This document shows, piece by piece, positions 1-7,363 of a stretch of DNA of 37,211 nt. The stretch is from contig CALXNS010000005.1 in assembly GCA_944389815.1 (NCBI GenBank), positions 1 to 37,211 on the forward strand, given 5' to 3'. Origin of the DNA: an uncultured Victivallis sp. Its GTDB lineage: Bacteria > Verrucomicrobiota > Lentisphaeria > Victivallales > Victivallaceae. Made by a program: the position numbers and the translations under genes. Position 1 is the stretch's first letter, and each line of letters begins with the position of its first letter. Under the pieces are notes generated by a model, which searched no databases, was not told the origin of the DNA, and saw only the letters and a list, made by a program, of their open reading frames with translations.

Positions 1-558
1 GTTGCCGGATGCGGACTGGGGTTGTCGTTGTCGGCAGGAGATATCGAGTTGCCGAAGCCGCAGATGAGCGGCGGAATGCCGTTGGCTGATGCATTGGCGC
101 AGCGGAAGACAATCCGGAAATGGAGTGAGAAGCCATTATCGGCAGAGCTGCTCTCCAATCTGCTCTGGTCGGCATGGGGCGTGTCGCGTCCGGACGGGCG
201 GCGGACGGCGCCGTCGGCATTGAACCGGCAGGAGATTACGCTCTATGCGGCGTTGCCGACCGGGGTTTACCGGTATGATGCGACGGCGCATAAATTGATT
301 GAAGTAAGTACGGAAAAGTTCGGTGATGCACCGCTCACGGTGATCTTCGCGGCGGATTTGAACAAGCAGCCGGAAAAATATGCGCTGGTGGACAGCGGTT
401 TCATCGGGCAGAATATTTATCTCTTTTGTGCGGCCAATCAGCTTGCGACGGTTTTCCGCGGCAGTTTCGATGCGGCGGCGATCGAGAAGATTCTGGATCT
501 GGACGAGGGAAATAAAGTGCTCTTCGTTCAGGCGGTGGGGTATTCGACCGGAGAGTGA
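1..558 (+). CDS. SagB-type nitroreductase family protein (5' end missing)
   Basis: The frame is open from base 1, so the gene starts outside the window. The internal TTG at 22 is not a convincing start. The visible 185 residues begin VAGCGLGLSLSAGD, which fits the end of a signal peptide or a lipobox (VAGC), then follow the nitroreductase/SagB pattern: R-K-T-I-R-K-W in the first third (FMN phosphate binding in this family), LLWSAWGVSR, and RRTAPSALNRQEITLY, typical of small SagB-like proteins that bind FMN and oxidise or reduce an unknown substrate. A late GVYRYDATAHKL segment is also usual. The protein is short, as in the stand-alone periplasmic members. It is followed after 12 bases by the TIM-barrel gene and may share its transcript. 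Family call is firm; the substrate is unknown. Confidence 0.82.
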   Translation, partial: VAGCGLGLSLSAGDIELPKPQMSGGMPLADALAQRKTIRKWSEKPLSAELLSNLLWSAWGVSRPDGRRTAPSALNRQEITLYAALPTGVYRYDATAHKLIEVSTEKFGDAPLTVIFAADLNKQPEKYALVDSGFIGQNIYLFCAANQLATVFRGSFDAAAIEKILDLDEGNKVLFVQAVGYSTGE

Positions 559-570
559 AGATATTCAATT

Positions 571-1467
571 ATGTTGCGGGTGGAAATGACTTCGACCGCC
601 TTCCGCGGGGAGGAGGGCGAAGGGAATCTGGAAGAGTGTCGGGCGTTTGCGGAACAGTGCAACTGGGATTTCGGCGTTCAACTGCATAACACCGCCCGGG
701 CGGATGAAATCACCCGCCTTGCGGAAACCGGGGTGCGCCTGAGTGCGCACGGGCCGCTCAATGCGCCCTTTAACTGGAATCTTGCCGGTGAACACCAGGA
801 GGCGGTGCGCGCGTCGATTGCGGAGAATGTCGAATTATTCCGCCGTCTTGGAATCGATATGGCGGTGTTTCACGGATTTTTCATGACCGACGAACCGGTG
901 CCGGCATTCGGGCATGGGCGCAGTTACGATGAATGTATGTCGGAAATTTTACGTCCGGAACTTTTGTGGAAGTCGGGATGCCGGTTGAACGGCAATTTTT
1001 TCGACTTGCCGGAATTCCTCCAGCGGCGGTCGCGGGTGCGGGAGAATCTGGCATGGATAACCCGGGAATATCCGGATGTGACGTTCTGCATCGAAAACGA
1101 TTTTCCCGCCTACGGTGCCGGTAATGCGCTGTCGGAGACGGCGGTGGCATTGAAACATCCGCTCTGTGTGGATTCGTCGCATCTCTGGATGAGTTGTCGT
1201 CTTTACGGGCGGGATTTTCTGACTGAGGCGCGGAAATTCTTCTCCTCCGGCATGGTGCGAATGCTGCATTTGCACGCATCGAAATATGATGATTCCTACC
1301 CGTTGGAAAACTGGAGCGACGGTCATCTGCCGCTGACCTATCCCAATCGGATGGGATTGCCGCAGTTTGTTGCCGCGGCAATCAATGCCGGGGTCGGCTG
1401 TATCGTACTGGAGATCGTGCATGGCAGTGTAAGTGACCTGCAATGTCTCGCCTCCTGGTTGGGATGA
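571..1467 (+). CDS. Xylose isomerase-like TIM-barrel protein (sugar phosphate isomerase/epimerase family)
   Basis: A 298-residue protein of the AP-endonuclease-2-like TIM-barrel superfamily, which binds metal and isomerises or epimerises sugars or sugar phosphates. Visible barrel-strand motifs in order are LSAHGPL, AVFHGFF, FCIENDF (metal-binding Glu), CVDSSHLW (Asp/His), MLHLHASKYDD, DGHLPL and IVLEIVHG (closing Glu). These are the metal ligands expected for the family. No signal peptide, so cytoplasmic. The ribosome site before ATG 571 is weak; ATG 586, preceded by GGGTGGAA, is an alternative start that would shorten it by 5 residues. It lies 12 bases after the nitroreductase and converges with the kinase at 1653. 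Substrate unknown. Confidence 0.8.
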   Translation: MLRVEMTSTAFRGEEGEGNLEECRAFAEQCNWDFGVQLHNTARADEITRLAETGVRLSAHGPLNAPFNWNLAGEHQEAVRASIAENVELFRRLGIDMAVFHGFFMTDEPVPAFGHGRSYDECMSEILRPELLWKSGCRLNGNFFDLPEFLQRRSRVRENLAWITREYPDVTFCIENDFPAYGAGNALSETAVALKHPLCVDSSHLWMSCRLYGRDFLTEARKFFSSGMVRMLHLHASKYDDSYPLENWSDGHLPLTYPNRMGLPQFVAAAINAGVGCIVLEIVHGSVSDLQCLASWLG

Positions 1468-1652
1468 AGTATGAATCGCCGGCTGGAAACGAGTTCGCCG
1501 TTACCGGCAGGCGCTTGACCTTCGGGGAAATCCGGGTTCGCTTCCTGATGGAAAAACACCGAAAGAAGTGGAAACGGCGCTGCGACGAAAGAGGACGCCG
1601 CTTCGGAAGCAACACGGCGAAGAGGGCATGCAACCGTTTCCGTCGCGATGAT
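1468..1652. other. Convergent intergenic gap with a GC hairpin
   Basis: Gap of 185 bases between two convergent genes. At 1596-1619 there is a stem CGCC/GGCG plus GCTTC/GAAGC separated by a small bulge, and a wider pair GGAAACGG near 1570 with CCGTTTCC near 1635. No clear run of T follows on either strand, so a terminator role is only possible. Short open frames here look like chance in GC-rich DNA. Confidence 0.35.
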
Positions 1653-2987
1653 TCATGATGCCCGGGAAATGGAGGAAAGGGCAAGTTTTGCCGCGCCGAC
1701 CGCCGCTTCTTCCCGGACGGAGCGGAGCTCAAGCGGCAATTCGAACTGCCGCTCGATTTCGCGCTGAATGGAGCGGCAGTAACGCACGCAGTTTCCCGAT
1801 CCGACCACGCGGATATGGTTCCGGTATAATTCATGCGGGAAAACGTCGGCGAGGTTGCGCACGATTCCGGCGGCGAGGGCGTCGGCGAGATTCGGCAGCG
1901 TGAAGTTTTCGAGGGTGATCCCGCGAATCGAACCGAATTCGCTCGGAGCGTGGCGCTCGCCGAGAAAATGGGGCGCCACTTCGAGATTCGCCGCCGGATC
2001 GGCATCGAATGCCAGTTCGTCGAGGCGGTCGAGCAGCATCTTTTCCGGCAGAGGCTCAATCCCGAGCGAGCACAGAATTCCATTGACCACGTTCCCGAGC
2101 CAGGCCCATGCCCGGCCGCCGCACAATGGCGCGGTTACCGCGAGCATTTTCCCGCCGAGGAACGGGCGCAACTCCGCCGCGGGCGGGAGCGTCAACGTCG
2201 CCGCCTGTTCCGGAGAGATCACGAAGGAGAGCTGGGCGCCCGTGCCGAGCGTCAGAAAGAGTTCCCGTTCCAGTTCCCGCGCCGTTCCGAGCACCGAGGC
2301 CTGATTGTCACCGAACGGCGCAAGAACCGGAACTCCCTCCGGAATGCCGGGCAGTGCGCGGGTGTAACCTGCCACGCTTCCGGAAGGAACCACCTTCGGA
2401 AGCAGCTGCGCCGGAATGCCGAGCGCGGCCGCTTTCTCCCATGCCCAGTCATTCGTTTCCTGCGAAAATATCCCCCACGAGGCGGCGAAGGTCGGATCGG
2501 TTACGGCGGCAGCCGGATTGCCGGTCAGGCGCATGGCGAGCCATCCGGCGGGCGTCGCGGCGTAATCCCAGCGGTCGAGTTCGCCTTGCCGTGCAAGTTC
2601 CGCCAGCGTAACCGCGCCGAATCCGTCGGCCAGCGGCAGGCCGCTTTTCTGGCGGAACTCCTCCAGGTGACCGGCTATCGAGGCACGTTTGTCCTGCCAG
2701 GTTGCAATCGGGGAGACCTCGTCGTCGCGGCCGAGCAGCACGGAATGCATCTGGCCGGTCAGCCCGACCGCTTCGACCCGTGCCAGCTCCTTCCGGGGGA
2801 ATTCCGCCAGCAGCTGCAGTACGGAATCGTAGATCTTCCCCGCATCCTGTTCGGCAAAGCCGGGCGCGGCAGGCCGCGCGGCGTGATGCTCCCGGGAACG
2901 GGCCCAACCGGAGGCATCCGGCGTTTCGGGGTCATAGAGAACGACGGCGGTTTTGGTGGTTCCAAGATCGATTCCGAGGGTTGGCAT
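1653..2987 (-). CDS. FGGY-family carbohydrate kinase, sedoheptulokinase-like
   Basis: A 444-residue cytoplasmic kinase that should move the ATP gamma-phosphate to a sugar. GIDLGTTKTAVVLYD is the phosphate-1 loop. GLTGQMHSVLL, IATWQDKRAS, LADGFGAVTL, FAASWGIF and VLAPFGDNQASVLGT follow the order seen in sedoheptulokinases (GQMHG, TWQDGR, GFG, AASWGYF, GDxQAS), closer than to xylulokinase. LTLGTGAQLSF and VGSGNCVRYC are the later nucleotide-binding parts. The length suits sedoheptulokinase (about 450-480) better than most FGGY enzymes (about 500). It is the last gene of the GRE operon, 3 bases after the activase stop, with AAGGA 8 bases before the ATG inside the activase end. The neighbours suggest it phosphorylates a substrate or product of the glycyl radical enzyme. 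Subfamily call is from remembered motifs. Confidence 0.8.
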   Translation of the reverse strand: MPTLGIDLGTTKTAVVLYDPETPDASGWARSREHHAARPAAPGFAEQDAGKIYDSVLQLLAEFPRKELARVEAVGLTGQMHSVLLGRDDEVSPIATWQDKRASIAGHLEEFRQKSGLPLADGFGAVTLAELARQGELDRWDYAATPAGWLAMRLTGNPAAAVTDPTFAASWGIFSQETNDWAWEKAAALGIPAQLLPKVVPSGSVAGYTRALPGIPEGVPVLAPFGDNQASVLGTARELERELFLTLGTGAQLSFVISPEQAATLTLPPAAELRPFLGGKMLAVTAPLCGGRAWAWLGNVVNGILCSLGIEPLPEKMLLDRLDELAFDADPAANLEVAPHFLGERHAPSEFGSIRGITLENFTLPNLADALAAGIVRNLADVFPHELYRNHIRVVGSGNCVRYCRSIQREIERQFELPLELRSVREEAAVGAAKLALSSISRAS

Positions 2988-2990
2988 GAG

Positions 2991-3887
2991 TTAATTCCTT
3001 TGCAGTGTGATTCCGGCGGAAACAAGCATTTGTTCCAGGCGGAGGATTGTCTCCGGCGCCGGTTCCGGACGGCCGGAAAGTTCATAATTGCAACCGAGCG
3101 CCCGATATTTGGGTTCGCCGTAATGGTGCAGTTTCAGGATTTCCACCGCGAGCGGTTCACCGCGGGCGGTTCGCCTGATCCGTTGCAGCCCGGCGAGATG
3201 TTCTGCAATCAAATTGAGTTCGGAGTCGGCGTCGTTCATGCCGGTGATCAGCGGGACACGTATCAGAAGTGACGCGGCGTATTCTGTCGCAAATGCGAGA
3301 TGGTCGAGTACGGTGGCGAGGTTTCCGCCGGTGCAGTTTTTGAAACACTCCTCTGATCCGGCCTTCAAATCGGCGATGACCAGATTGACTTCCCGAGCCG
3401 TCACGGGAAATCTCTGCGGCGTGGCGTTGCTTTCAATGGCGGTATGGATTCCGCGGCGTTTCAGGAGCCGGACGCATTCGATCAATTCCTCCGCCTGGAG
3501 TGTCGGTTCTCCACCGCCGAAGGTGACTCCGCTGAAATCACTCCAGAGTGAGGTCAGGCGCAGAAGTTCCTGTTCGATCTCCTCCGGCGTCCGTTCGAAT
3601 CCGACCCATTCGATCGCAGGATGGCGAAAGCTTGAACAGGCGTGATCGTCACAGTCGCGACATTTTTCGCGGTCAAGAACATCGCCTCTGATTGCGCCGT
3701 GCGGACAGAGAAAGTCGAGCGTTTCACCGTCGGCTCGTTCCGGATAGAACAAAAGTTCCGGTTCCGCATGAATGCTCTCCGGAGATGCGCACCAGCGGCA
3801 GCGGAGGTTGCATCCCTTGAGGTAGTAGATTCTGCGGTGTCCGGGACCGTCTTTGCGATCCGACCACCCCTGTGCAAAAAATCTCAT
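2991..3887 (-). CDS. Glycyl radical enzyme activating enzyme (radical SAM)
   Basis: A 298-residue radical SAM protein that would use SAM and a 4Fe-4S cluster to put the radical on the glycine of the partner GRE two genes upstream. KGCNLRCRWC gives the C-x3-C-x2-C motif (C26, C30, C33); VTFGGGEPTL (about 122-130) is the SAM-binding GGE. The insert that usually carries two ferredoxin clusters is reduced: only C61 remains of the first, followed by C76, C79 and C84. The frame stays open upstream to 4175, but that extra part overlaps the GntR gene and is low-complexity; ATG 3887 overlaps the GntR stop as ATGA and gives the family N-terminus MRFFAQGWSD. Cytoplasmic, oxygen-sensitive. Pairing with the 4903-7263 enzyme follows from the operon. 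Confidence 0.9.
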   Translation of the reverse strand: MRFFAQGWSDRKDGPGHRRIYYLKGCNLRCRWCASPESIHAEPELLFYPERADGETLDFLCPHGAIRGDVLDREKCRDCDDHACSSFRHPAIEWVGFERTPEEIEQELLRLTSLWSDFSGVTFGGGEPTLQAEELIECVRLLKRRGIHTAIESNATPQRFPVTAREVNLVIADLKAGSEECFKNCTGGNLATVLDHLAFATEYAASLLIRVPLITGMNDADSELNLIAEHLAGLQRIRRTARGEPLAVEILKLHHYGEPKYRALGCNYELSGRPEPAPETILRLEQMLVSAGITLQRN

Positions 3888-4906
3888 ATTTCCATCAACT
3901 TCCCGGGAAAACGGTGAATTTCCGCATGCCATCCGGCTCCCAGTTTGCGTTGTTTCCGCAGTGATGCGACGGCGGCATCGGCCATTTCGTCGATCGGCTG
4001 CCGGATGCCGACTGCGCCGAGCGCGGCAAGGTCCGGCGTATGGTCGACGCAATAGAATTTCAATCGGGCCACCGGATGATGGAAAAGCATCCGCAGCACC
4101 GGTGCATTCACGCAAACTACTGCGGCTGGAGTTTCTTCCGATTGCGCTTCCAGTTCGGCGGCGAGCTTCCGGCATTCGGCCCGGGTGGCGTGCCGGGAGA
4201 TCGTGCGTATTTCCGAGGCGGTTCCCTTTGCGGCAAGCGTAGTGCGAAATGCATCTTCGCGTTCGGCATTGGTGTCGACGTCGAGGTCGGAATAGGTTAT
4301 GAAAAACATTTTTTCCGCGCCATCCAGTTCTGCCCGTTTCAACAACTGTTTTATAGCGTCCCGGTTGTCGAGTCCGACATAATCGGCAAAATTTCCGGGC
4401 AGCACCTGGTCGAAGAAAACCAGATTCACCCCGAGAATCCGCAACCGTTCAAATACCCGGAAGTCGAAATTGCGGTCGGCGCCCCAGATAATCAGATCCT
4501 TTACCCCGCGCGTCGCCATCCGGACGGCGATTTCGAGCTGTTCCTCTCCGGTGTCCGACTCCGGAATGCCGAGAACGAGCAGCGCATCCAGCTGTCGGCA
4601 GCAATGGCTGACCGCTTCGACGAAACGTCCGGAGAATTCATGCGGCAGCGTAGTGATCAGTCCGACGCTTTCCAGCTCCCCCGAATGGGCGCGAAAGGTG
4701 TCGGCCACCCGGGTGCCGTGCGGCCGGAGGCGGACGATGATCCCGGCGTTTTCCAGTTGTTCGTAAGCGCGGCGAACCGTGACCCGGCTGGTTCCGGTCT
4801 GTTCGGCGTATTCCCGTTCCGAGGGGAGGCGATCGCCGGGAGCGTATTTGCCGGCGAGGATTGCTTCGGCAAGAGCCGAGCGTACTTGTTCGGTCAAATT
4901 CTTCAT
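3884..4906 (-). CDS. GntR/LacI-type chimeric transcriptional regulator of the GRE operon
   Basis: A 340-residue regulator. Residues about 1-70 are a GntR winged helix: LAEAILAGKYAPGDRLPSE, TSRVTVRRAYEQLENAGII, then a wing ending GTRVAD. The rest resembles a LacI/periplasmic-binding-protein sugar sensor (VGLITTLPHEFSG, LIIWGADRN, LVFFDQVLPGNFADYVGLDN, FFITYSDLDV), as in AraR-type regulators. The start chosen is ATG 4906: it overlaps the GRE stop as ATGA and has GGAG 9 bases before it, whereas ATG 4912 is only 3 bases from that GGAG. It sits between the GRE and its activase, so it is probably autoregulated. The best operator candidate is the 7300-7320 inverted repeat. The effector is probably a sugar or its phosphate, which is inference. 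Confidence 0.88.
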   Translation of the reverse strand: MKNLTEQVRSALAEAILAGKYAPGDRLPSEREYAEQTGTSRVTVRRAYEQLENAGIIVRLRPHGTRVADTFRAHSGELESVGLITTLPHEFSGRFVEAVSHCCRQLDALLVLGIPESDTGEEQLEIAVRMATRGVKDLIIWGADRNFDFRVFERLRILGVNLVFFDQVLPGNFADYVGLDNRDAIKQLLKRAELDGAEKMFFITYSDLDVDTNAEREDAFRTTLAAKGTASEIRTISRHATRAECRKLAAELEAQSEETPAAVVCVNAPVLRMLFHHPVARLKFYCVDHTPDLAALGAVGIRQPIDEMADAAVASLRKQRKLGAGWHAEIHRFPGKLMEI

Positions 4907-7263
4907 GCGCATTCGCTCCGTTCCAGCCGCCGGATGATGTCCTCCTGAATGGCGGGCGACAGATCGAGAAAATTGACGAATGTACCGTGGATGCGCATGA
5001 TGTAAATTCCGGAAGGAACGTATTTTGCCGGATTGGAGAGAATTTTGCGAAGATGTTTCGCGCTGTCGATGTTGAAATAGACGTAATAGGGCGAACCATT
5101 CGCCGTCGCTTCCGTTTCGAAGCGGAAAAGAGGCCGGATCACCCGGTCACGCATCGCCAGCCCCTTCTCCTCAAGTGTCTCCCGGTCGGCGAAGGTGGCC
5201 GGTGCAAGCCCGATGTGGGAGGCGTAGCCTCCGGTCATTTTCACAAACGGCAGTTCACGCTCCGAAAGCAGTTGATCGGTCAGCTCGCCGTCGGAAACCT
5301 CGGGGCGCGGATCGACGCCGTAACCGAGCATCGCGCGGGCCGGCCGCCCGTCGGGAGTCGCGCCGACCCAGTAACCGTACAGCAGATGTGTGCTCGGCGT
5401 GGAGAAATCCGGCTGGAAGGGGGCGCCTGCAGGGTTGCGCAGCGCGGCGACTTTGTCGCTGACGCGCGAGGCGATCCGGGCGGCGATTTCATCCGGTTCC
5501 GGAAGAATGCTGCCGTATTTCGGATAATTGAGCAATCGGGCCCGCAGCGCCGGATTGTTGGAGAAATTATTCTGCAGAGCGCTTCGCAGCGTATTTACCC
5601 CCTCCGGGAATTCGGCGAGGAAATGTTTTACCGCAACCAGCGAATCGGCAACCACGCTGAGACCGTGGATCAGGCAGCCGCTCCCGCAGTAACGGGTGCC
5701 GGGGTGTTCGGGATCGCGCATGTCGCGACCGCTTTCAAGGCCGCCGAAGAGCAGTGATCCGAATGGCGTCGCCCAGCTTCCGATCAGACAGGTGCAGCGG
5801 TTTGCCGCCGCTGCCATCCGGGGAAGAACATAATCGAGCTGCCGGTAAAACGCATTTTCAAGATCATGGTAGACCGCTTCAAGCGACTCGTAACCGAGTT
5901 CGGCACCGGAGAGCCCGATCTTCCGTCCGGTGAGCAGCGAATTCCCATCGTTCAACGTCAACTCAAGAACTTTGCCCAGGTTCAGCCAGCTGTTGGTGGT
6001 GTTTCCGTTCTCCTTGCCCATGATCAACGGTTCCTGACAGCCGGCGACCGCCCAGTCGGGGATGTCCGCATCATCGATTCCCTTGATTTTCAGCACTTCG
6101 AACATCATGTCGTCATTGAAGAGCGACGGCGTGGAGTGGCCGGGCGTGAAATAGAATTTCCCCATCGTGCGGAAAAGTTTCTCCGGCGTGTTGCGGTGAA
6201 TCTTCACCGACAGCGCCGGCTGCGGCTGATTGGAGCGGAAAAACGCTTCGAAAATGACGTTGGTCATTTCGCAGGAGAGATCGTTTCCCGCCGTGTCGCG
6301 GCCTCCGAGCAGCAGATTCTGCGAAATCGCCCAGCCGCGGGCGCCGACCATGTAGAACGCCAGCAGATGCCGGGTCAACGCGACGGCCGTTTCGAAATCG
6401 GTTCCGGGACGGTACGGTTCAAAGACCCGATCGAGGTTGCCGGCGGAGAATGCGTAGGGATTCGGCGCCTGTTCGAGGCACAGCAGCTGCCACAGCAAAA
6501 GATAGGACTGCATCGCCTCATGGAGATTTTCCGCTCTCTGCATCGGCACTTTGCGGCAGTTCGCGGCGATCATCCTGAGCCGTTCCGCTTCGCCCGGGAC
6601 GGCGGATCGTTCTCCGGCAAGTTCTTCCGCAAGTTCCGCATAACGGCCGCTCAGAATCGCCGCCGCCTGCGCCGCTTCATGCATGACTGCGACAAACGGT
6701 GTGTCGCAGGAACCATTGGCCATGAAAGTTTCCAGTCCCTCTGCCAGGATGGGGCGCATGTCGGGAATCATGTGGCCGGTGACCGGTTCCATGAAGAATG
6801 CGGCCTCATCGGTCAAGGTGGCGGTCTTCTGATAAATTTCAACCAGCTTTTTTCCATAAGGGGTTTCACGGCAGTAATTTTTTACCGCTTCGATCCGTTC
6901 CGCGCTGATCGTTTCCGACGGTTCGATATCGGCGTAAATGGCGACCGGATCGCAGTAACCGGTGAAGGATTCCACCCGGAAATTCGGATTGATCAATGCG
7001 TAACTCGGAGAAAATGCGTCATCCTGCGTCCCGGCAAAGACGCTTCCTTCCGGAATCGACAGCGGCATGCGTTTTACGCAGCGGCAAAGCAACTCACCCG
7101 CATAGCGCGCGTCGTCGGGATCGTGTCCGGCCGCTCGCATCGCTTCCCGTTCCTGCATCCGGATCTCCTGATATTCGAACCAGGAGGTCAATTGTTTCTG
7201 TTGAAGTTTGGCCGAGAGCAGCAGCTCCAGACCCGTATTGAAGAGTTTTGTGGAATTTTTCAT
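4903..7263 (-). CDS. Glycyl radical enzyme (pyruvate formate-lyase family, probable dehydratase/eliminase-type)
   Basis: A 786-residue member of the PFL/GRE superfamily, within the usual length of about 780-850. The active-site Cys is in VAGCQEP (C409, with E411); GCxE is the pattern of eliminating GREs such as diol dehydratases rather than the CC of pyruvate formate-lyase. The radical glycine should be G760 in IMRIHGTFVNF, followed by LDLSPAIQEDIIRRL as in the family. Around that glycine the usual small residue and Tyr are replaced by His and Thr. HSTPSLFNDD (about 376-385) is also typical. Works in the cytoplasm under anoxic conditions after activation by the 2991-3887 enzyme. First gene of a four-gene operon with a sugar kinase; the substrate is unknown and may be a sugar, sugar acid or polyol. 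Confidence 0.9.
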   Translation of the reverse strand: MKNSTKLFNTGLELLLSAKLQQKQLTSWFEYQEIRMQEREAMRAAGHDPDDARYAGELLCRCVKRMPLSIPEGSVFAGTQDDAFSPSYALINPNFRVESFTGYCDPVAIYADIEPSETISAERIEAVKNYCRETPYGKKLVEIYQKTATLTDEAAFFMEPVTGHMIPDMRPILAEGLETFMANGSCDTPFVAVMHEAAQAAAILSGRYAELAEELAGERSAVPGEAERLRMIAANCRKVPMQRAENLHEAMQSYLLLWQLLCLEQAPNPYAFSAGNLDRVFEPYRPGTDFETAVALTRHLLAFYMVGARGWAISQNLLLGGRDTAGNDLSCEMTNVIFEAFFRSNQPQPALSVKIHRNTPEKLFRTMGKFYFTPGHSTPSLFNDDMMFEVLKIKGIDDADIPDWAVAGCQEPLIMGKENGNTTNSWLNLGKVLELTLNDGNSLLTGRKIGLSGAELGYESLEAVYHDLENAFYRQLDYVLPRMAAAANRCTCLIGSWATPFGSLLFGGLESGRDMRDPEHPGTRYCGSGCLIHGLSVVADSLVAVKHFLAEFPEGVNTLRSALQNNFSNNPALRARLLNYPKYGSILPEPDEIAARIASRVSDKVAALRNPAGAPFQPDFSTPSTHLLYGYWVGATPDGRPARAMLGYGVDPRPEVSDGELTDQLLSERELPFVKMTGGYASHIGLAPATFADRETLEEKGLAMRDRVIRPLFRFETEATANGSPYYVYFNIDSAKHLRKILSNPAKYVPSGIYIMRIHGTFVNFLDLSPAIQEDIIRRLERSECA

Positions 7264-7299
7264 CGTTTTTCTCGGAGTGAAAGGTTGATTTTTATTTTA

Positions 7300-7320
7300 T
7301 GGTATTATATATTGATACCA
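7300..7320. promoter_or_regulatory. Inverted-repeat operator candidate shared by the GRE operon and the divergent isomerase gene
   Basis: TGGTAT and ATACCA lie as a perfect inverted repeat with a 9-base spacer centred on 7310; one more base pair on each side (A/T) extends the arms to 7. It is in the 100-base divergent gap, 37 bases upstream of the GRE start and 44 upstream of the isomerase start, where a repressor could control both directions. The neighbouring GntR-type regulator is the likely ligand. The site is seen; its role is inferred. Confidence 0.6.
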
Positions 7321-7363
7321 TTAAAAAGTCAATCCCCGAATCCCCAAAAAGTGAGGTATTTCG

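Noticed and set aside
1833..3272. 479-codon frame on the plus strand
   Set aside because: Antisense to the kinase and activase genes; Arg/Gly/Gln-rich translation with no domain, as expected opposite GC-rich genes.
3888..4175. N-terminal extension of the activase
   Set aside because: Overlaps the GntR gene entirely and is Arg/Ser-rich; ATGA coupling at 3887 gives the family start.
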